A stretch of DNA of 64,000 bases from Gammaproteobacteria bacterium (GCA_947455595.1 CANGOP010000012.1:1-64000), one strand, 5' to 3'. Counted from the first letter of the stretch, positions 50,755 to 61,383 are shown. A program made the numbers and translations. Notes: generated by a model from the sequence alone, not told the origin.

Positions 50755-50768
50755 GGCGGCGGCTGCGC

Positions 50769-52448
50769 TCAATACACAAGGCCAGCGCCGAAACCTCGTG
50801 GATCCGATGCGGTGACGACCTCGCCGGTCTGATAGTCCCAGGTGATCACCTGCGTGTTACCCCAGGTATTTCGGCCTTCGCTCACGTGGTGCCCACGCCG
50901 CTCCAACGCCGCCCGCTCGTCGGCCGATAATGCGCCTGGCTCCAGCGTCACGAGATCAGGCAGATACTGATGATGGACGCGTGGCATGGCCACGATCTGA
51001 GCAGCACTCATGCCGTCGAACCAACCGAGGATCCCGAACAGCACATTCGAAATGATCGTGCTTCCGCCGGGGGAGCCAATGATCAAGAGTCCCTTCGGGC
51101 TTTCTACAAACGTGGGCGTCATGCTCGAGAGGGCTCGCTTGGCCGGGCCGACCGCATTGGCCGCGGCACCGACCAACTGAAACGCATTGGGCTTCCCCGC
51201 CTCGATGGAAAAGTCGTCCATCGTGTCGTTGAGCAAGAAGCCGGTTCCGGGCACGACATACGTGGCGCCAAAGAACAAATTTACCGAGATCGTCGCCGCG
51301 ACCCGATTCCCTTGCGCATCCAAAACGGAGAAATGCGTCGTGTGCGGCCCTTCACTCTCCTCCGCCACGGGCCTGAGCATGTCGGAGGGCGTCGCGCGAT
51401 CGAGGCGGATGGAGGTCGCCATCCCGGCTGCGTAGTCTGCGCTGAGCAGGCGTTGCAGCGGCATTTGCACGAAATCTGGATCTCCGAGATATTCGGCACG
51501 ATCGCGGAACGCGCGACGTAAGGCTTCCAGCGTCAAATGTCGACGGGTATCGCGGTCGAGATGGCTAAAGTCATACTCCGACAGCATATTGAGCACCTCA
51601 CCGATGACGACGCCACCGGATGAAGGTGGCGCGGCCGTCACGAGGGTGGCATCGCGGTAATGCAGGGTAAGTGGCTTGCGCTCCACCACCCGATAACGGG
51701 CCAAGTCTTCACGCGTCCAAATACCGCCATCGCGCCGAATGCCATCCACCAGCCGATCGGCCCATTCCCCTCGATAAAACGCATCGACGCCCTTCCGCGC
51801 GAGGAGTTCCAAGGTGGCGGCCAGATCGGGTTGGCGAATGAGCGCCCCGACCGCAGGGACCTGTCCATTATCGAGGAAGACGCGAGCGGCATCGGGAGAC
51901 GCCGCCAATCGCGCCTGCTTCACCCGAATCGCATTTTGCAGTCGGGCATAGAGCGGAAAGCCATCCCGTGCAATCTGAATGGCCGGAGCCAGACTCTTGG
52001 ACAGCGGCAACCGCCCGTACTGGCGCGCCAAGTGTGCCCAAGCCGCCGGCTCGCCAGGAATACCCGCCGCGAGCGGTCCATCGGTCGAACTGGTGCCCGG
52101 CGCACGATCTGGCGCCACATACATGTCGGCGCGGGCCGCAAGGGGTGCTGCCTCGCGAGCATCCACCATGACATCGCGGTTACCCTTCGCCGAGTGCAAC
52201 AGGTAGAACCCGCCACCCCCGACCCCTGAGCTCGCGGGCTCCACGACTGCAAGTACCGCGCTGACCGCGACCGCTGCATCGAACGCGTTGCCGCCTTCAC
52301 GCAGCATCTGCATACCCGCCGCAGTCGCCAACGGGTGCGCACTCGCGACCGCGTTTTTAGGCGTTGGGGCAGCCGCGGCGGCACCAGCGATGACCAGCCA
52401 CACAAAAGCGGTTCGCATCCGACGCCATCGCATCCCGAATGACCTCAT
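50769..52448 (-). CDS. ggt: Gamma-glutamyltransferase
   Basis: GGNAFDAAVAVSAVLAVVEPASSGVGGGGF; TTHFSVLDAQGNRVAATISVN; GSPGGSTIISNV. Confidence 0.95.
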   Translation of the reverse strand: MRSFGMRWRRMRTAFVWLVIAGAAAAAPTPKNAVASAHPLATAAGMQMLREGGNAFDAAVAVSAVLAVVEPASSGVGGGGFYLLHSAKGNRDVMVDAREAAPLAARADMYVAPDRAPGTSSTDGPLAAGIPGEPAAWAHLARQYGRLPLSKSLAPAIQIARDGFPLYARLQNAIRVKQARLAASPDAARVFLDNGQVPAVGALIRQPDLAATLELLARKGVDAFYRGEWADRLVDGIRRDGGIWTREDLARYRVVERKPLTLHYRDATLVTAAPPSSGGVVIGEVLNMLSEYDFSHLDRDTRRHLTLEALRRAFRDRAEYLGDPDFVQMPLQRLLSADYAAGMATSIRLDRATPSDMLRPVAEESEGPHTTHFSVLDAQGNRVAATISVNLFFGATYVVPGTGFLLNDTMDDFSIEAGKPNAFQLVGAAANAVGPAKRALSSMTPTFVESPKGLLIIGSPGGSTIISNVLFGILGWFDGMSAAQIVAMPRVHHQYLPDLVTLEPGALSADERAALERRGHHVSEGRNTWGNTQVITWDYQTGEVVTASDPRGFGAGLVY

Positions 52449-52951
52449 CGAGCTCGAACCGCGCGCTCCGAAGCCCGCTCTCGCAGGCGCGCCGCCACAT
52501 ACGGATCCACAAACTCACCCACGTTTCCGTTCAAGACGGCAATCTCGCGGATTAAGGTTGAAGAAATAAAGGTGAATTGTTCTTGGGGCGTCAGAAAAAC
52601 TGTTTCAATTTCCGGAGCCAAATGCCGGTTCATATTGGCCAACTGAAATTCGAACTCGAAGTCCGAAATCGCTCGCAGGCCGCGGACCACGCAGTCCAGA
52701 CCCTTTTCGCGAGCATATTCAATGGTAATGCCCGAATAGCCGGTCACCTCGACATTGGGGATATCCGCCAGCACGCGCCTCGCCATATCGACCCGCTCAT
52801 CGAGCGTGAACATGGGCGCCTTACCCGGATTGGCGGCGATCGAAACCAGCACGTAATCAAATACGCTCGCCGCACGCCGAATCAGATCTTTATGGCCGTT
52901 GGTTACCGGATCAAACGTGCCCGGATACATCGCCCGTCGTTTTGCGCTCAT
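52445..52951 (-). CDS. coaD: Phosphopantetheine adenylyltransferase
   Basis: RAMYPGTFDPVTNGHKDLIRRA; FISSTLIREIA. Confidence 0.97.
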   Translation of the reverse strand: MSAKRRAMYPGTFDPVTNGHKDLIRRAASVFDYVLVSIAANPGKAPMFTLDERVDMARRVLADIPNVEVTGYSGITIEYAREKGLDCVVRGLRAISDFEFEFQLANMNRHLAPEIETVFLTPQEQFTFISSTLIREIAVLNGNVGEFVDPYVAARLRERASERAVRAR

Positions 52952-53547
52952 CTGGATCCCTCTTCCCGTCGGGCGAGCAAGGCCCGGACCTCGCCGGCGC
53001 GGGTTTCCTTGAGCAACTGCCAACCCACAGGCAGGTCCGGCAGCGCATCACGCGCGGACTGCTCAAGATAGATCCACGCCGTCGGCGCGAGCCACCCGCG
53101 AACATCCAGAAGTGTACACAATTCGGTCAGTGCGCCGAGCGCGAAGGGCGGATCAAGAAACACCAAGTCGAATGGCCGGACAGGCCCGGATAGGTACACC
53201 CCGGCATCGGCCTGCACAACGGTAGCCTGAGAGGCGCCCAGTAACGTCGCTGCCTGCAGCAGCTGACGGACCACGATCGGATCCTTTTCAACCAAGACCG
53301 CCTCGGCAGCGCCCCGAGACAGCGACTCAAAGCCGAGCGCCCCGGTGCCCGCATACAGATCTAAGCACCGACATCCCACAACGGCCCGCTGCAGCCAGTT
53401 GAAGAGCGTCTCGCGGACCCGATCGGGGGTTGGACGGAGCCCTGGAACCGGCTGAAAGGGGATGCGCCGTCCGCGCCATTGCCCGGCAATGATCCGGACC
53501 GAACGGTCGGCGCCCGGGGATTGGCCGGACTTGGGCGAATGTGACAT
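52948..53547 (-). CDS. rsmD: 16S rRNA (guanine966-N2)-methyltransferase
   Basis: IIAGQWRGRRIPF...RPTPDRVRETLFNWL; LDLYAGTGALGFESLSRGA; FLDPPF; start could be 53592 or 53547. Confidence 0.93.
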   Translation of the reverse strand: MSHSPKSGQSPGADRSVRIIAGQWRGRRIPFQPVPGLRPTPDRVRETLFNWLQRAVVGCRCLDLYAGTGALGFESLSRGAAEAVLVEKDPIVVRQLLQAATLLGASQATVVQADAGVYLSGPVRPFDLVFLDPPFALGALTELCTLLDVRGWLAPTAWIYLEQSARDALPDLPVGWQLLKETRAGEVRALLARREEGSR

Positions 53548-53668
53548 AAGTCCGCCCGTTTGCGTCCCGACCTTGCTAGTCTTCCAACCCACGGCGTACC
53601 CTTAAAAAATTGTCATTAATTGCCATAATACGCCCCGACTGGCCATCGACCGCGAGGACCGCACCATT

Positions 53669-55864
53669 ATGAGAATTCGCCACGCCGTATTACTGATCGC
53701 AACCGCCTTCCTAGTGGGCGCTTGCGGATCAGGTTCTTCGACTCTGGGCAGCACCAACACCCAGTCGGGAAATGGCGCGACAGGCGCGGTTCACCCGTTA
53801 TTCAGGCCGCTTTTTCAGGTCGGCCAGGGCATTTTGCCTTACCCGACGGATCTATTCCTCAACGGCAGCGTCGACGGAACGCTGAAAGCCCCGGTGTTGG
53901 CGGTGACGCCGAATGTGGGGTCGCTGAACAGTCTGGACGGTTTCGGCGTGAACACCGAAATGACCATCCGCTTCTCGAAAAAAGTCGATCCAGCGACGCT
54001 CGCCGCTCCCGGCAGCATCGTGATTTTGGAAACCGTACAGCGCACGGTTGTCGCAAGCGCTTCCTCCATCGCCCGCGTTCCGGTTGGTGTACGCCGTGTG
54101 CTGGTACCGGGCGTTGATTACTCGGTGGGTCTATCCACGGCCTCGGATGCCGACGGCACCGTGGTTTCGATCAAGCCGCTCAAGCCGCTGACGCCATCGA
54201 CGGGCGGCATCATGACCGGCGCACCGACCGGTCTCGTCGATCAAAGCGGCGTGGGATACGTGGTCATCGTGACCAATGCCGTGAAATCGGTGGACGGCGA
54301 TCTCGCCTCGGCCGATGACGAATATGCACTCATCCGTCAGGCGGTTTACAGCCCAACAGATCCGAGCAACCCCGCCAGCAATTGCGACTCGGTTGGCAAC
54401 GTCACGCTGGCGGGCGTCTGCCGCCTGACGGCCCCTCAGTTGGCCATCGCACAAGCTGCGCACATCCCATCCGGCGCGATCGCACTGACCTTCAGTTTCA
54501 CGACGGAATCGACCCGCGACACCCTCGTGCAGATGGCCAACGCCGTGCTGTCTGGCCCGGCCCCCGCCTTGGCCGCACGCATGCTGCAGAACCCGGTCAC
54601 CGGCGTCGATCTGACCGATAAAGACATCCTCGATCCAGCCCACCAAATTCCGGAGCTCCTCGGCGTTGCAAACGTCTTTGAGGGCACGATCACGCTGCCG
54701 TATTACCAGGCGACACCTGCCGATGCGAGCGCCGGCGATCCTGCACCTTCGCTGACGGGACAGTGGCAGGCAGGTAATGCCCTTTCGCTCGTTCCGGGCA
54801 AGACGGGGAGCACCCGTATTACCCGTTACAACCCGCTACCGGCCGCGCGTCATACGATGGCCGTACCCGTGATGATCACGGTCCCTAACAATACCCCCCG
54901 ACCGGAAGCGGGCTGGCCGGTGGTGATCTTTGTCCATGGCATCACGCGTAATCGCAGTGACATGCTGGCGCTGTCGGAAGCCTATGCCGAAGCCGGCTAT
55001 GCCGTCGCGGCGATCGATCTGCCGTTGCATGGCATCACGCCCTCCGATCCGGCCGCGGCGTTGCGTATCCCGGGCGTTGCCGAGCGTACGTTCGATATGG
55101 ACTACGTCAACAACACCACAGGCATGCCGGGTCCCGATGGCCAAGTGGACGGCTCGGGCGCCAACTTCATTCAGGTAACCAGCCCCATCACGAGTCGAGA
55201 CAATCTGCGTCAGGCGGTCATCGACCAGCTCGCGTTGGCTCGTGCATTGGCGGCGCAGACCACCATACTCGTCACGGATACGGGTCCGGTCCCAGCACCG
55301 TTCAACCCGAACCGCATCCAACTTGCCGGCCAGTCACTCGGTGGCATCGTGGGCGCGACTACAGCCAGCCTGCCTTCGAACATCAACTCGTTTGCGCTCT
55401 CAGTACCTGGCGGCGGCATCGCTGATCTGCTGCTGCAGTCGGCGACGTTCGGCCCACCCATTGGCGGCGCCGTCGCGGCGAAGCTGGGTGCGAACACGTT
55501 CCTCTTTAACCGCATGTTCGGCGACGCACAGGCCGCTGTGGATGCGGGCGACCCGCTCAACCACATCGCGCTGGCGACGGCCAACAAGCCGATCCTGCTG
55601 CACAAGGTGGTGAACGATCAGGTGGTGCCGAATTCGTCGACCGATCGACTCATCGCGTTGTCGGGTCTGCAGAAGCAGACGACTCGGGGATTCTGGCCCG
55701 GTGGCAGTTATGTGACCTTCACGGCAGGCGGCCACGGCTCGCTGCTCGATGAATCGATCATGCCGCAGGTCACCGTCGAAATGCAGGAAGAGTTCGCGGC
55801 CTTCGCCTTCCTGAATGGTTCCGGTTTCGAGATCCTCGACGACACCTACATTCAGAACCCGTAA
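53669..55864 (+). CDS. Large exported lipoprotein, alpha/beta hydrolase (bacterial lipase, VolA/Lipase_bact_N-like)
   Basis: Lipobox LVGAC; N-terminal Ig-like region; VIFVHGITRNRSDM, LAGQSLGGIVG nucleophile elbow, GGHGSLLD. Confidence 0.82.
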   Translation: MRIRHAVLLIATAFLVGACGSGSSTLGSTNTQSGNGATGAVHPLFRPLFQVGQGILPYPTDLFLNGSVDGTLKAPVLAVTPNVGSLNSLDGFGVNTEMTIRFSKKVDPATLAAPGSIVILETVQRTVVASASSIARVPVGVRRVLVPGVDYSVGLSTASDADGTVVSIKPLKPLTPSTGGIMTGAPTGLVDQSGVGYVVIVTNAVKSVDGDLASADDEYALIRQAVYSPTDPSNPASNCDSVGNVTLAGVCRLTAPQLAIAQAAHIPSGAIALTFSFTTESTRDTLVQMANAVLSGPAPALAARMLQNPVTGVDLTDKDILDPAHQIPELLGVANVFEGTITLPYYQATPADASAGDPAPSLTGQWQAGNALSLVPGKTGSTRITRYNPLPAARHTMAVPVMITVPNNTPRPEAGWPVVIFVHGITRNRSDMLALSEAYAEAGYAVAAIDLPLHGITPSDPAAALRIPGVAERTFDMDYVNNTTGMPGPDGQVDGSGANFIQVTSPITSRDNLRQAVIDQLALARALAAQTTILVTDTGPVPAPFNPNRIQLAGQSLGGIVGATTASLPSNINSFALSVPGGGIADLLLQSATFGPPIGGAVAAKLGANTFLFNRMFGDAQAAVDAGDPLNHIALATANKPILLHKVVNDQVVPNSSTDRLIALSGLQKQTTRGFWPGGSYVTFTAGGHGSLLDESIMPQVTVEMQEEFAAFAFLNGSGFEILDDTYIQNP

Positions 55865-55884
55865 GACGGTACTGCACGGAACTG

Positions 55885-55920
55885 ACAGGCCCCGTCGATC
55901 GGAAGATCGGCGGGGCCTGT
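55885..55920. terminator. Terminator downstream of lipase gene
   Basis: acaggccccg...cggggcctgt hairpin followed by TTT. Confidence 0.8.
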
Positions 55921-55991
55921 TTCATTTCATCCACACGCCACACGCTGCGAAGACACACAGTAGAATGGTCAAGGACCAGACGAGGCCGTGA

Positions 55992-56987
55992 ATGTTCGAC
56001 TTTTTTAAGAAACCGCCCCCGACGACCCCGACTCAAGACAAGCCCGATGCGACTGAGCGTCAAGGCTTGTTCGGGCGACTACGCGCGAAATTGACGAGTG
56101 GCGCAGCCTCATTAGCACGCGATCTGACGGATTGGCTCCCTGGGCGGAAGATTGACGCGGATCTGCTGGAAGAACTGGAACTGCGACTCCTCACCGCCGA
56201 TGTGGGCCTACCTGCCACCGAGCGCATCCTCGCCGATCTGCGTAGGCGTGTCGCTCGCCAAGAGCTGGCGAATCTGGATGCTCTGCTCGGCGCACTCAGA
56301 CAAAATCTGGCCGACCTGCTCCGACCGGTCGCACGCCCCTTAGACATTCCGTCGGATACCCGACCATTCGTGGTCCTCGTCGTGGGCGTCAATGGTTCCG
56401 GCAAAACGACTTCCATCGGCAAATTGGCGCATCGACTGCGCGCAGAGGGACGACAGGTCGTCTTAGCCGCCGGCGATACGTTCAGAGCGGCCGCAGTAGA
56501 ACAACTCCAGGTCTGGGGCGAGCGCAACGGCGTTCCCGTCATTGCACAAGCCACGGGTGCGGATCCCGCGGCCGTTGTCTTCGATGCGTATTCGGCTGCC
56601 AAAGCACGCGGCGCAGATGTCTTGTTAGCCGACACCGCGGGACGTCTGCAGACACAAACTCACCTGATGGATGAGTTGCGCAAGGTCAAGCGAGTGCTCG
56701 GGCGTCAGGATGCCACGGCACCCCATGAAGTCCTACTCGTCCTCGACGGCAGTCAAGGACAGAACGCGCTGAATCAGGCCCGCGTCTTTCATGAAGCGGT
56801 GGGCGTCACCGGGCTCGTCATCACCAAACTGGATGGCTCGGCCAAAGGTGGCATCGTGATCGCCATCGCGACCGAACTCGGCATTCCGCTACGCTTTGTG
56901 GGCGTCGGCGAATCCATTGAGGATTTTGGCGTGTTCGACGTCGACGATTTTGTGGATGCGTTGATCGCGCCGCCCCGAGCACCATGA
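55992..56987 (+). CDS. ftsY: Signal recognition particle receptor FtsY
   Basis: [58 protein letters not shown]. Confidence 0.98.
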   Translation: MFDFFKKPPPTTPTQDKPDATERQGLFGRLRAKLTSGAASLARDLTDWLPGRKIDADLLEELELRLLTADVGLPATERILADLRRRVARQELANLDALLGALRQNLADLLRPVARPLDIPSDTRPFVVLVVGVNGSGKTTSIGKLAHRLRAEGRQVVLAAGDTFRAAAVEQLQVWGERNGVPVIAQATGADPAAVVFDAYSAAKARGADVLLADTAGRLQTQTHLMDELRKVKRVLGRQDATAPHEVLLVLDGSQGQNALNQARVFHEAVGVTGLVITKLDGSAKGGIVIAIATELGIPLRFVGVGESIEDFGVFDVDDFVDALIAPPRAP

Positions 56988-57646
56988 TTCGTTTCGAACA
57001 CGTCGACAAACACTACCCCACTGGGCGCGCTGCGCTCACCGACTTCAACCTCTCGCTCGGCGTCGGTGAGTTGGCGTTTCTGACCGGTCCGTCGGGGGCC
57101 GGCAAGAGCACCGCACTCAAGTTACTGGGCCTCTTGGAACGACCCACCCGAGGACGCATCATCGTCGGGGGTATCGATCTATCCCAAGTTGGCGCCCGCG
57201 AAATTCCGGCTTACCGACGTCGGATCGGCATGGTCTTTCAGGATCACAGACTCCTCAATGATCGATCGGTTTGGGACAACGTTGCATTGCCCCTGCTCGT
57301 GGCCGGCAGCCTGCGAGGCGAGCTCGATAAGCGGGTGCGGGCCGCGCTGGATACGGTCGGCCTGCTCGGACATGAGCAGAAGCTCCCGTTGGAAATGTCC
57401 GCGGGAGAGCAACAACGGGTGGGCATCGCACGGGCGCTCGTCACCAAACCCGATGTCGTCATCGCCGATGAGCCCACCGGCAATCTGGATCCGACCTTGG
57501 CGTTAGACGTGATGCGGTTGTTTCAGTCTTTCTCGCAAGTCGGCGTCACCGTGCTCGTGGCCAGCCACGATCTACACCTGATTGAACGGATCGGCGCGCG
57601 GCGAATCGCGTTGGATGCCGGCCGAGTCGCGGGAGAGCCGGCATGA
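56984..57646 (+). CDS. ftsE: Cell division ATP-binding protein FtsE
   Basis: [50 protein letters not shown] overlap with ftsY. Confidence 0.97.
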   Translation: MIRFEHVDKHYPTGRAALTDFNLSLGVGELAFLTGPSGAGKSTALKLLGLLERPTRGRIIVGGIDLSQVGAREIPAYRRRIGMVFQDHRLLNDRSVWDNVALPLLVAGSLRGELDKRVRAALDTVGLLGHEQKLPLEMSAGEQQRVGIARALVTKPDVVIADEPTGNLDPTLALDVMRLFQSFSQVGVTVLVASHDLHLIERIGARRIALDAGRVAGEPA

Positions 57647-58614
57647 GCGACCGGCTGCGACCGATGCAAAAGCGTCCGCTGGATCAGCAGCTGCGCGTCT
57701 GGTGGGAACAACATCAGGACGCCGCTGGTAGCGCGCTGCGGCGCTTGTTGACCGCCCCCCTGGCGAGCCCACTGACCATTGCCGTGATTGGGATCGCGCT
57801 GGTCCTGCCGGCCACCCTGCAGGTCATCGCAGATAATGCGCGGGTGGCGTCCCATGGTCTGGATGCCGCGCTGGACGTTTCGGTGTACTTGAAAGGACGG
57901 TTGCCAGACGAGCAAGGGCGCTCGCTCACCGCCCAGATCTCCGCGAGGCCGGATATTCAAAACGCGCGCTACGTTTCGTCGGCCGAGGGCCTCGCGGAAT
58001 TTCGACGCTGGTCGGGACTCGGACCGTCGTTGGATGCATTGGGCCGTAATCCATTGCCGGCAACCATCGTCGTGCGGCCCCGCGCGGAATTCGCTGATCC
58101 GGCGGCCATTGATCGTTTGGTCGCGAGCCTGCAGACCTTACCGGAGGTCGATCAGGTTCAGTTCGATGGCCTTTGGGCGCGCCGCTATGGCAGTTTGGTC
58201 GATGCCGTCTCCCGGCTCGCGGAGATCCTCGGTGGGCTGTTGGCCGTCGCCGTGCTGCTGATCATCGGCAATACCGTCCGTCTCGATGTTGACGCCCGGC
58301 GACACGAGATCGACGTCATGAAACTGGTCGGGGCTAGCGACGGGTTCGTCAGACGGCCCGTCCTGTACGGCGGGTTGTGGTACGGGCTGCTCGGGGGCAT
58401 TGCCGGTGCCGGGCTGCTCGAACTGATCGTCCTTTTGGCCAGAGGCCCGGTCAGCCGGGTGGCGGCCGCCTACGGCAGTGCATATTCACTTTCAGCACCG
58501 TCCCTCACGCTGCTGACCCTGCTCGTGATGGGGGGCGCTGGTCTCGGCTGGATCGGAGCTTGGACGGCCGCAACTCGGCAGTTGCAGGCCATCGAGCCAG
58601 GCCGAGATGATTAA
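57643..58614 (+). CDS. ftsX: Cell division protein FtsX
   Basis: Position after ftsE; VSVYLKGRLPDEQGRSLTAQI; RHEIDVMKLVGASDGFVRRPVLYGG. Confidence 0.96.
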   Translation: MSDRLRPMQKRPLDQQLRVWWEQHQDAAGSALRRLLTAPLASPLTIAVIGIALVLPATLQVIADNARVASHGLDAALDVSVYLKGRLPDEQGRSLTAQISARPDIQNARYVSSAEGLAEFRRWSGLGPSLDALGRNPLPATIVVRPRAEFADPAAIDRLVASLQTLPEVDQVQFDGLWARRYGSLVDAVSRLAEILGGLLAVAVLLIIGNTVRLDVDARRHEIDVMKLVGASDGFVRRPVLYGGLWYGLLGGIAGAGLLELIVLLARGPVSRVAAAYGSAYSLSAPSLTLLTLLVMGGAGLGWIGAWTAATRQLQAIEPGRDD

Positions 58615-58666
58615 AATGATAAGTTATTGTCATCTAACATAATTTAAGTCGGAACTTTCCCGCCTC

Positions 58667-58693
58667 TTAGCACTCAAACGAAACGAGTGCTAA
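58667..58693. promoter_or_regulatory. CIRCE element (HrcA operator) upstream of rpoH
   Basis: TTAGCACTC-AAACGAAAC-GAGTGCTAA: exact match to consensus TTAGCACTC-N9-GAGTGCTAA. Confidence 0.95.
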
Positions 58694-58738
58694 CATACAG
58701 GCAACCGGATTAACGGATCCGGAAAGGGAAAGGATTCG

Positions 58739-59614
58739 ATGACGATGGCGCTATCACCCGCTGTTCCGACTGCTACGGCGCTCGCGCTGCGCGGGCCTAT
58801 CGGCAGCTTGGATGCCTACATCGATGCGGTCTCGCGCATCCCCGTGCAGTCACGTGAGGAAGAGTTCGCGCTCGCGCGCCGCCTGCGTGAGAACGAGGAT
58901 CTGGAAGCCGCTCGCGAACTTGTGCTCTCCCATCTGCGTTTCGTAGTGCATATCGCACGTGGCTACACCGGCTACGGACTGCCCATGGGCGATCTGGTGC
59001 AGGAAGGCAACGTGGGCCTCATGAAGGCCGTCAAGCGCTTTGACCCCACACTTGGTGTCAGGCTGGTGTCCTTTGCTGTGCACTGGATTCGCGCTGAAAT
59101 TCACGAATACGTGCTGCGCAACTGGCGCCTCGTCAAGGTGGCCACGACCAAGGCGCAACGCAAACTGTTCTTCAATTTGCGCAAGGCGAAGAAGAATTTG
59201 TCGTGGCTATCGGCCGAAGAAACCGCCGCCGTCGCAAAAGACCTCGGTGTCACACCCGCTGAAGTGACGCAGATGGAGCAGCGATTATCGGCGCGCGACG
59301 TCTCGTTTGATCCCGTTCCGGATCAGGATGATGAAGACGGTAGCTATTCGCCAGCCGCCTATCTGCCCGCCCCCGATGCCGATCCGGCGATCGCGGTCGA
59401 GAACGAAGAATGGGAAGATGCATCCAGCACGCGCCTGCATCACGCGTTGGCGACGCTGGACCCACGCAGTCGCGCCATTGTCGAGCGTCGCTGGTTGGTG
59501 GAAGACAACAAAGCCACTCTGCATGAATTGGCTGCGGAATTTGATGTCTCGGCGGAACGCATTCGCCAGATCGAAACGGCCGCGATGAAAAAGCTCCGCG
59601 CAGCAATGGCCTGA
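58739..59614 (+). CDS. rpoH: RNA polymerase sigma-32 factor
   Basis: ftsYEX-rpoH order; RpoH box [29 protein letters not shown]. Confidence 0.97.
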   Translation: MTMALSPAVPTATALALRGPIGSLDAYIDAVSRIPVQSREEEFALARRLRENEDLEAARELVLSHLRFVVHIARGYTGYGLPMGDLVQEGNVGLMKAVKRFDPTLGVRLVSFAVHWIRAEIHEYVLRNWRLVKVATTKAQRKLFFNLRKAKKNLSWLSAEETAAVAKDLGVTPAEVTQMEQRLSARDVSFDPVPDQDDEDGSYSPAAYLPAPDADPAIAVENEEWEDASSTRLHHALATLDPRSRAIVERRWLVEDNKATLHELAAEFDVSAERIRQIETAAMKKLRAAMA

Positions 59615-59623
59615 CCTTCAGCC

Positions 59624-60070
59624 ATGGATTCGCTCGAGGTGTGGTTCGAGCGGTACGGCGAAAGCCATCGCCATCCGCTCAATCGGGCACTGCACACGCT
59701 TTGCGTGCCCGTGATTGCCGGGACACTGTTGGCCCTACTGGCCCTCATTCCGGTGCCTTGGAATCGATCCGCTAATCTTGGGATGCTCGCGCTGGCCGTT
59801 GCGATGATCGTCTATGTGCGGCTATCACTCCGCCACGCGTTGGGGATCGCTGTGCTCGCCGGTGCGACCGTCGCTCTGCTGTGCCAATGGCCCATCCTCA
59901 TGACACTTCCGGTCTTGCTCGGCGCTTTTGTCGTCGCCTGGATCGGCCAATTCATCGGCCACTCCATTGAAGGTCGGCGCCCCAGTTTTTTGGATGACCT
60001 GCGCTTTTTACTGATTGGGCCTTTGTGGGTGCTCGACGGGCTGTACCGCCGAATCGGCTTGGGGCGCTAA
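59624..60070 (+). CDS. Mpo1-like / DUF962 family membrane protein
   Basis: SLEVWFERYGESHRHPLNRALHTLCVPVI; GQFIGHSIEGRRPSFLDDLRFLLIGPLWVL. Confidence 0.9.
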   Translation: MDSLEVWFERYGESHRHPLNRALHTLCVPVIAGTLLALLALIPVPWNRSANLGMLALAVAMIVYVRLSLRHALGIAVLAGATVALLCQWPILMTLPVLLGAFVVAWIGQFIGHSIEGRRPSFLDDLRFLLIGPLWVLDGLYRRIGLGR

Positions 60071-60080
60071 GCGCCTATCG

Positions 60081-60284
60081 TTACTCGAGTTCTGAGCGAG
60101 GACTCAGCCGCTCGGTCACGATACGCTGATACACAGCCGAGACGCTGCGGCCCAGTACCGTCGCAATCTCCGCGCGTGGTGCCCCTCGATCAACGAGCGC
60201 CTTTAATTTTCTTAAATCGGATGAAGTCCATCCCGACCCATGATGGGCTCGCTTTCTCGTCATCACCACTCGCGCTCTCCCCAA
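60081..60284 (-). CDS. Small putative HTH protein
   Basis: WTSSDLRKLKALVDRGAPRAEIATVLGRSVSAVYQRIV, a SANT/GcrA-like HTH pattern. Confidence 0.65.
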   Translation of the reverse strand: MGRARVVMTRKRAHHGSGWTSSDLRKLKALVDRGAPRAEIATVLGRSVSAVYQRIVTERLSPRSELE

Positions 60285-60378
60285 TCCCCAGCACTCGCCC
60301 CGACCATACGGGGGGCGGCATCATGCACCGGTTAGACGTTAATGCCAATCCCGATATGACCCTACAGGCAAAAAATTT

Positions 60379-61311
60379 TTAGTCGCGCTCGACCGCCCAG
60401 CGTTGTAAGGCTTCTTCGAAAACGATCGCGTGCAATTCAGTGGTCCGTCGAGTCGTCGGCGCATATCCGCCGCCGAGTACGATCGCAAGTGGCGCATGCC
60501 AATCCCGTACAGCTTGGATCACCGCATGATCCCGACGACGCAGTCCGTCCTCACTGAGCGCCAGGCGCCCGTAGCGATCACCCTCGACCACATCGACCCC
60601 GGCAACATAAAAAACGATGTCCGGACGATGGATGGCCAGCGCTTGATGGAGCGCCGGCGTGAGTGCCGCAAGATAGCCCTCATCGGAGGTTCCGTCGGGC
60701 AACCCCACGTCATGCGTGGAGGCCGGTTTGATGGCTGGATAATTGCGCTCACCATGCACCGACAAGGTGTAGACCGCTGACCGGCCCGAGAAAATCGCGG
60801 CAGTGCCATTACCCTGATGAACATCCAGATCGATGACCAAAGCACGCTGAATACGCCCATCGGCGAGCAGCCGCTCGATCGCAACCGCCACATCGTTGAT
60901 GACGCAGAACCCCTCGCCGTGATCGGCAAACGCGTGGTGGGTCCCACCGGCCAAATTCGCCGCCAATCCGTCAGAGAGCGCTGCCGCGGCAGCTAAACAG
61001 GTTCCCTCAACGGTTAGCCGGGAACGTCGCCAGAGACGAGGCGTAAAGGGGATCCCCAATGCCCGTCGCTCAGCCGGCGTCAATGCATCCGTTTGCAAAC
61101 GCTCCAGATACGCGGGCGTGTGGACACGCTGCAGATCGTCCAACGAGACTTCGGTCGGCTCCACATATTGAATTTTCGGTGAGAGACCGCGCTCGTCCAG
61201 TAGGGAACGTAGCAAGAGATACTTGCCCATCGGGTAGGGATGGGTTGGCGGCAAATCAACGCGATAGCCTTCGTGATAACTCACGCGCATCACAACAGAA
61301 CCTCCGCCCAA
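60379..61311 (-). CDS. Histone deacetylase family protein
   Basis: GGTHHAFADHGEGFCVINDVAVA; VIDLDVHQGNGTAAIF; GVDVVEGDRYGRLALSEDGL. Confidence 0.95.
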   Translation of the reverse strand: MGGGSVVMRVSYHEGYRVDLPPTHPYPMGKYLLLRSLLDERGLSPKIQYVEPTEVSLDDLQRVHTPAYLERLQTDALTPAERRALGIPFTPRLWRRSRLTVEGTCLAAAAALSDGLAANLAGGTHHAFADHGEGFCVINDVAVAIERLLADGRIQRALVIDLDVHQGNGTAAIFSGRSAVYTLSVHGERNYPAIKPASTHDVGLPDGTSDEGYLAALTPALHQALAIHRPDIVFYVAGVDVVEGDRYGRLALSEDGLRRRDHAVIQAVRDWHAPLAIVLGGGYAPTTRRTTELHAIVFEEALQRWAVERD

Positions 61312-61383
61312 AACCGAATTTTTACGGCACCGTCACAAGATGGGACCGATCGCCTCGAGGGTATCAGGGCCTCAGAACAAGCA

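Noticed and set aside
54131-54646. 171-aa minus-strand ORF inside the lipase
   Set aside because: Antisense shadow ORF; the lipase frame carries lipobox and GxSxG motifs.
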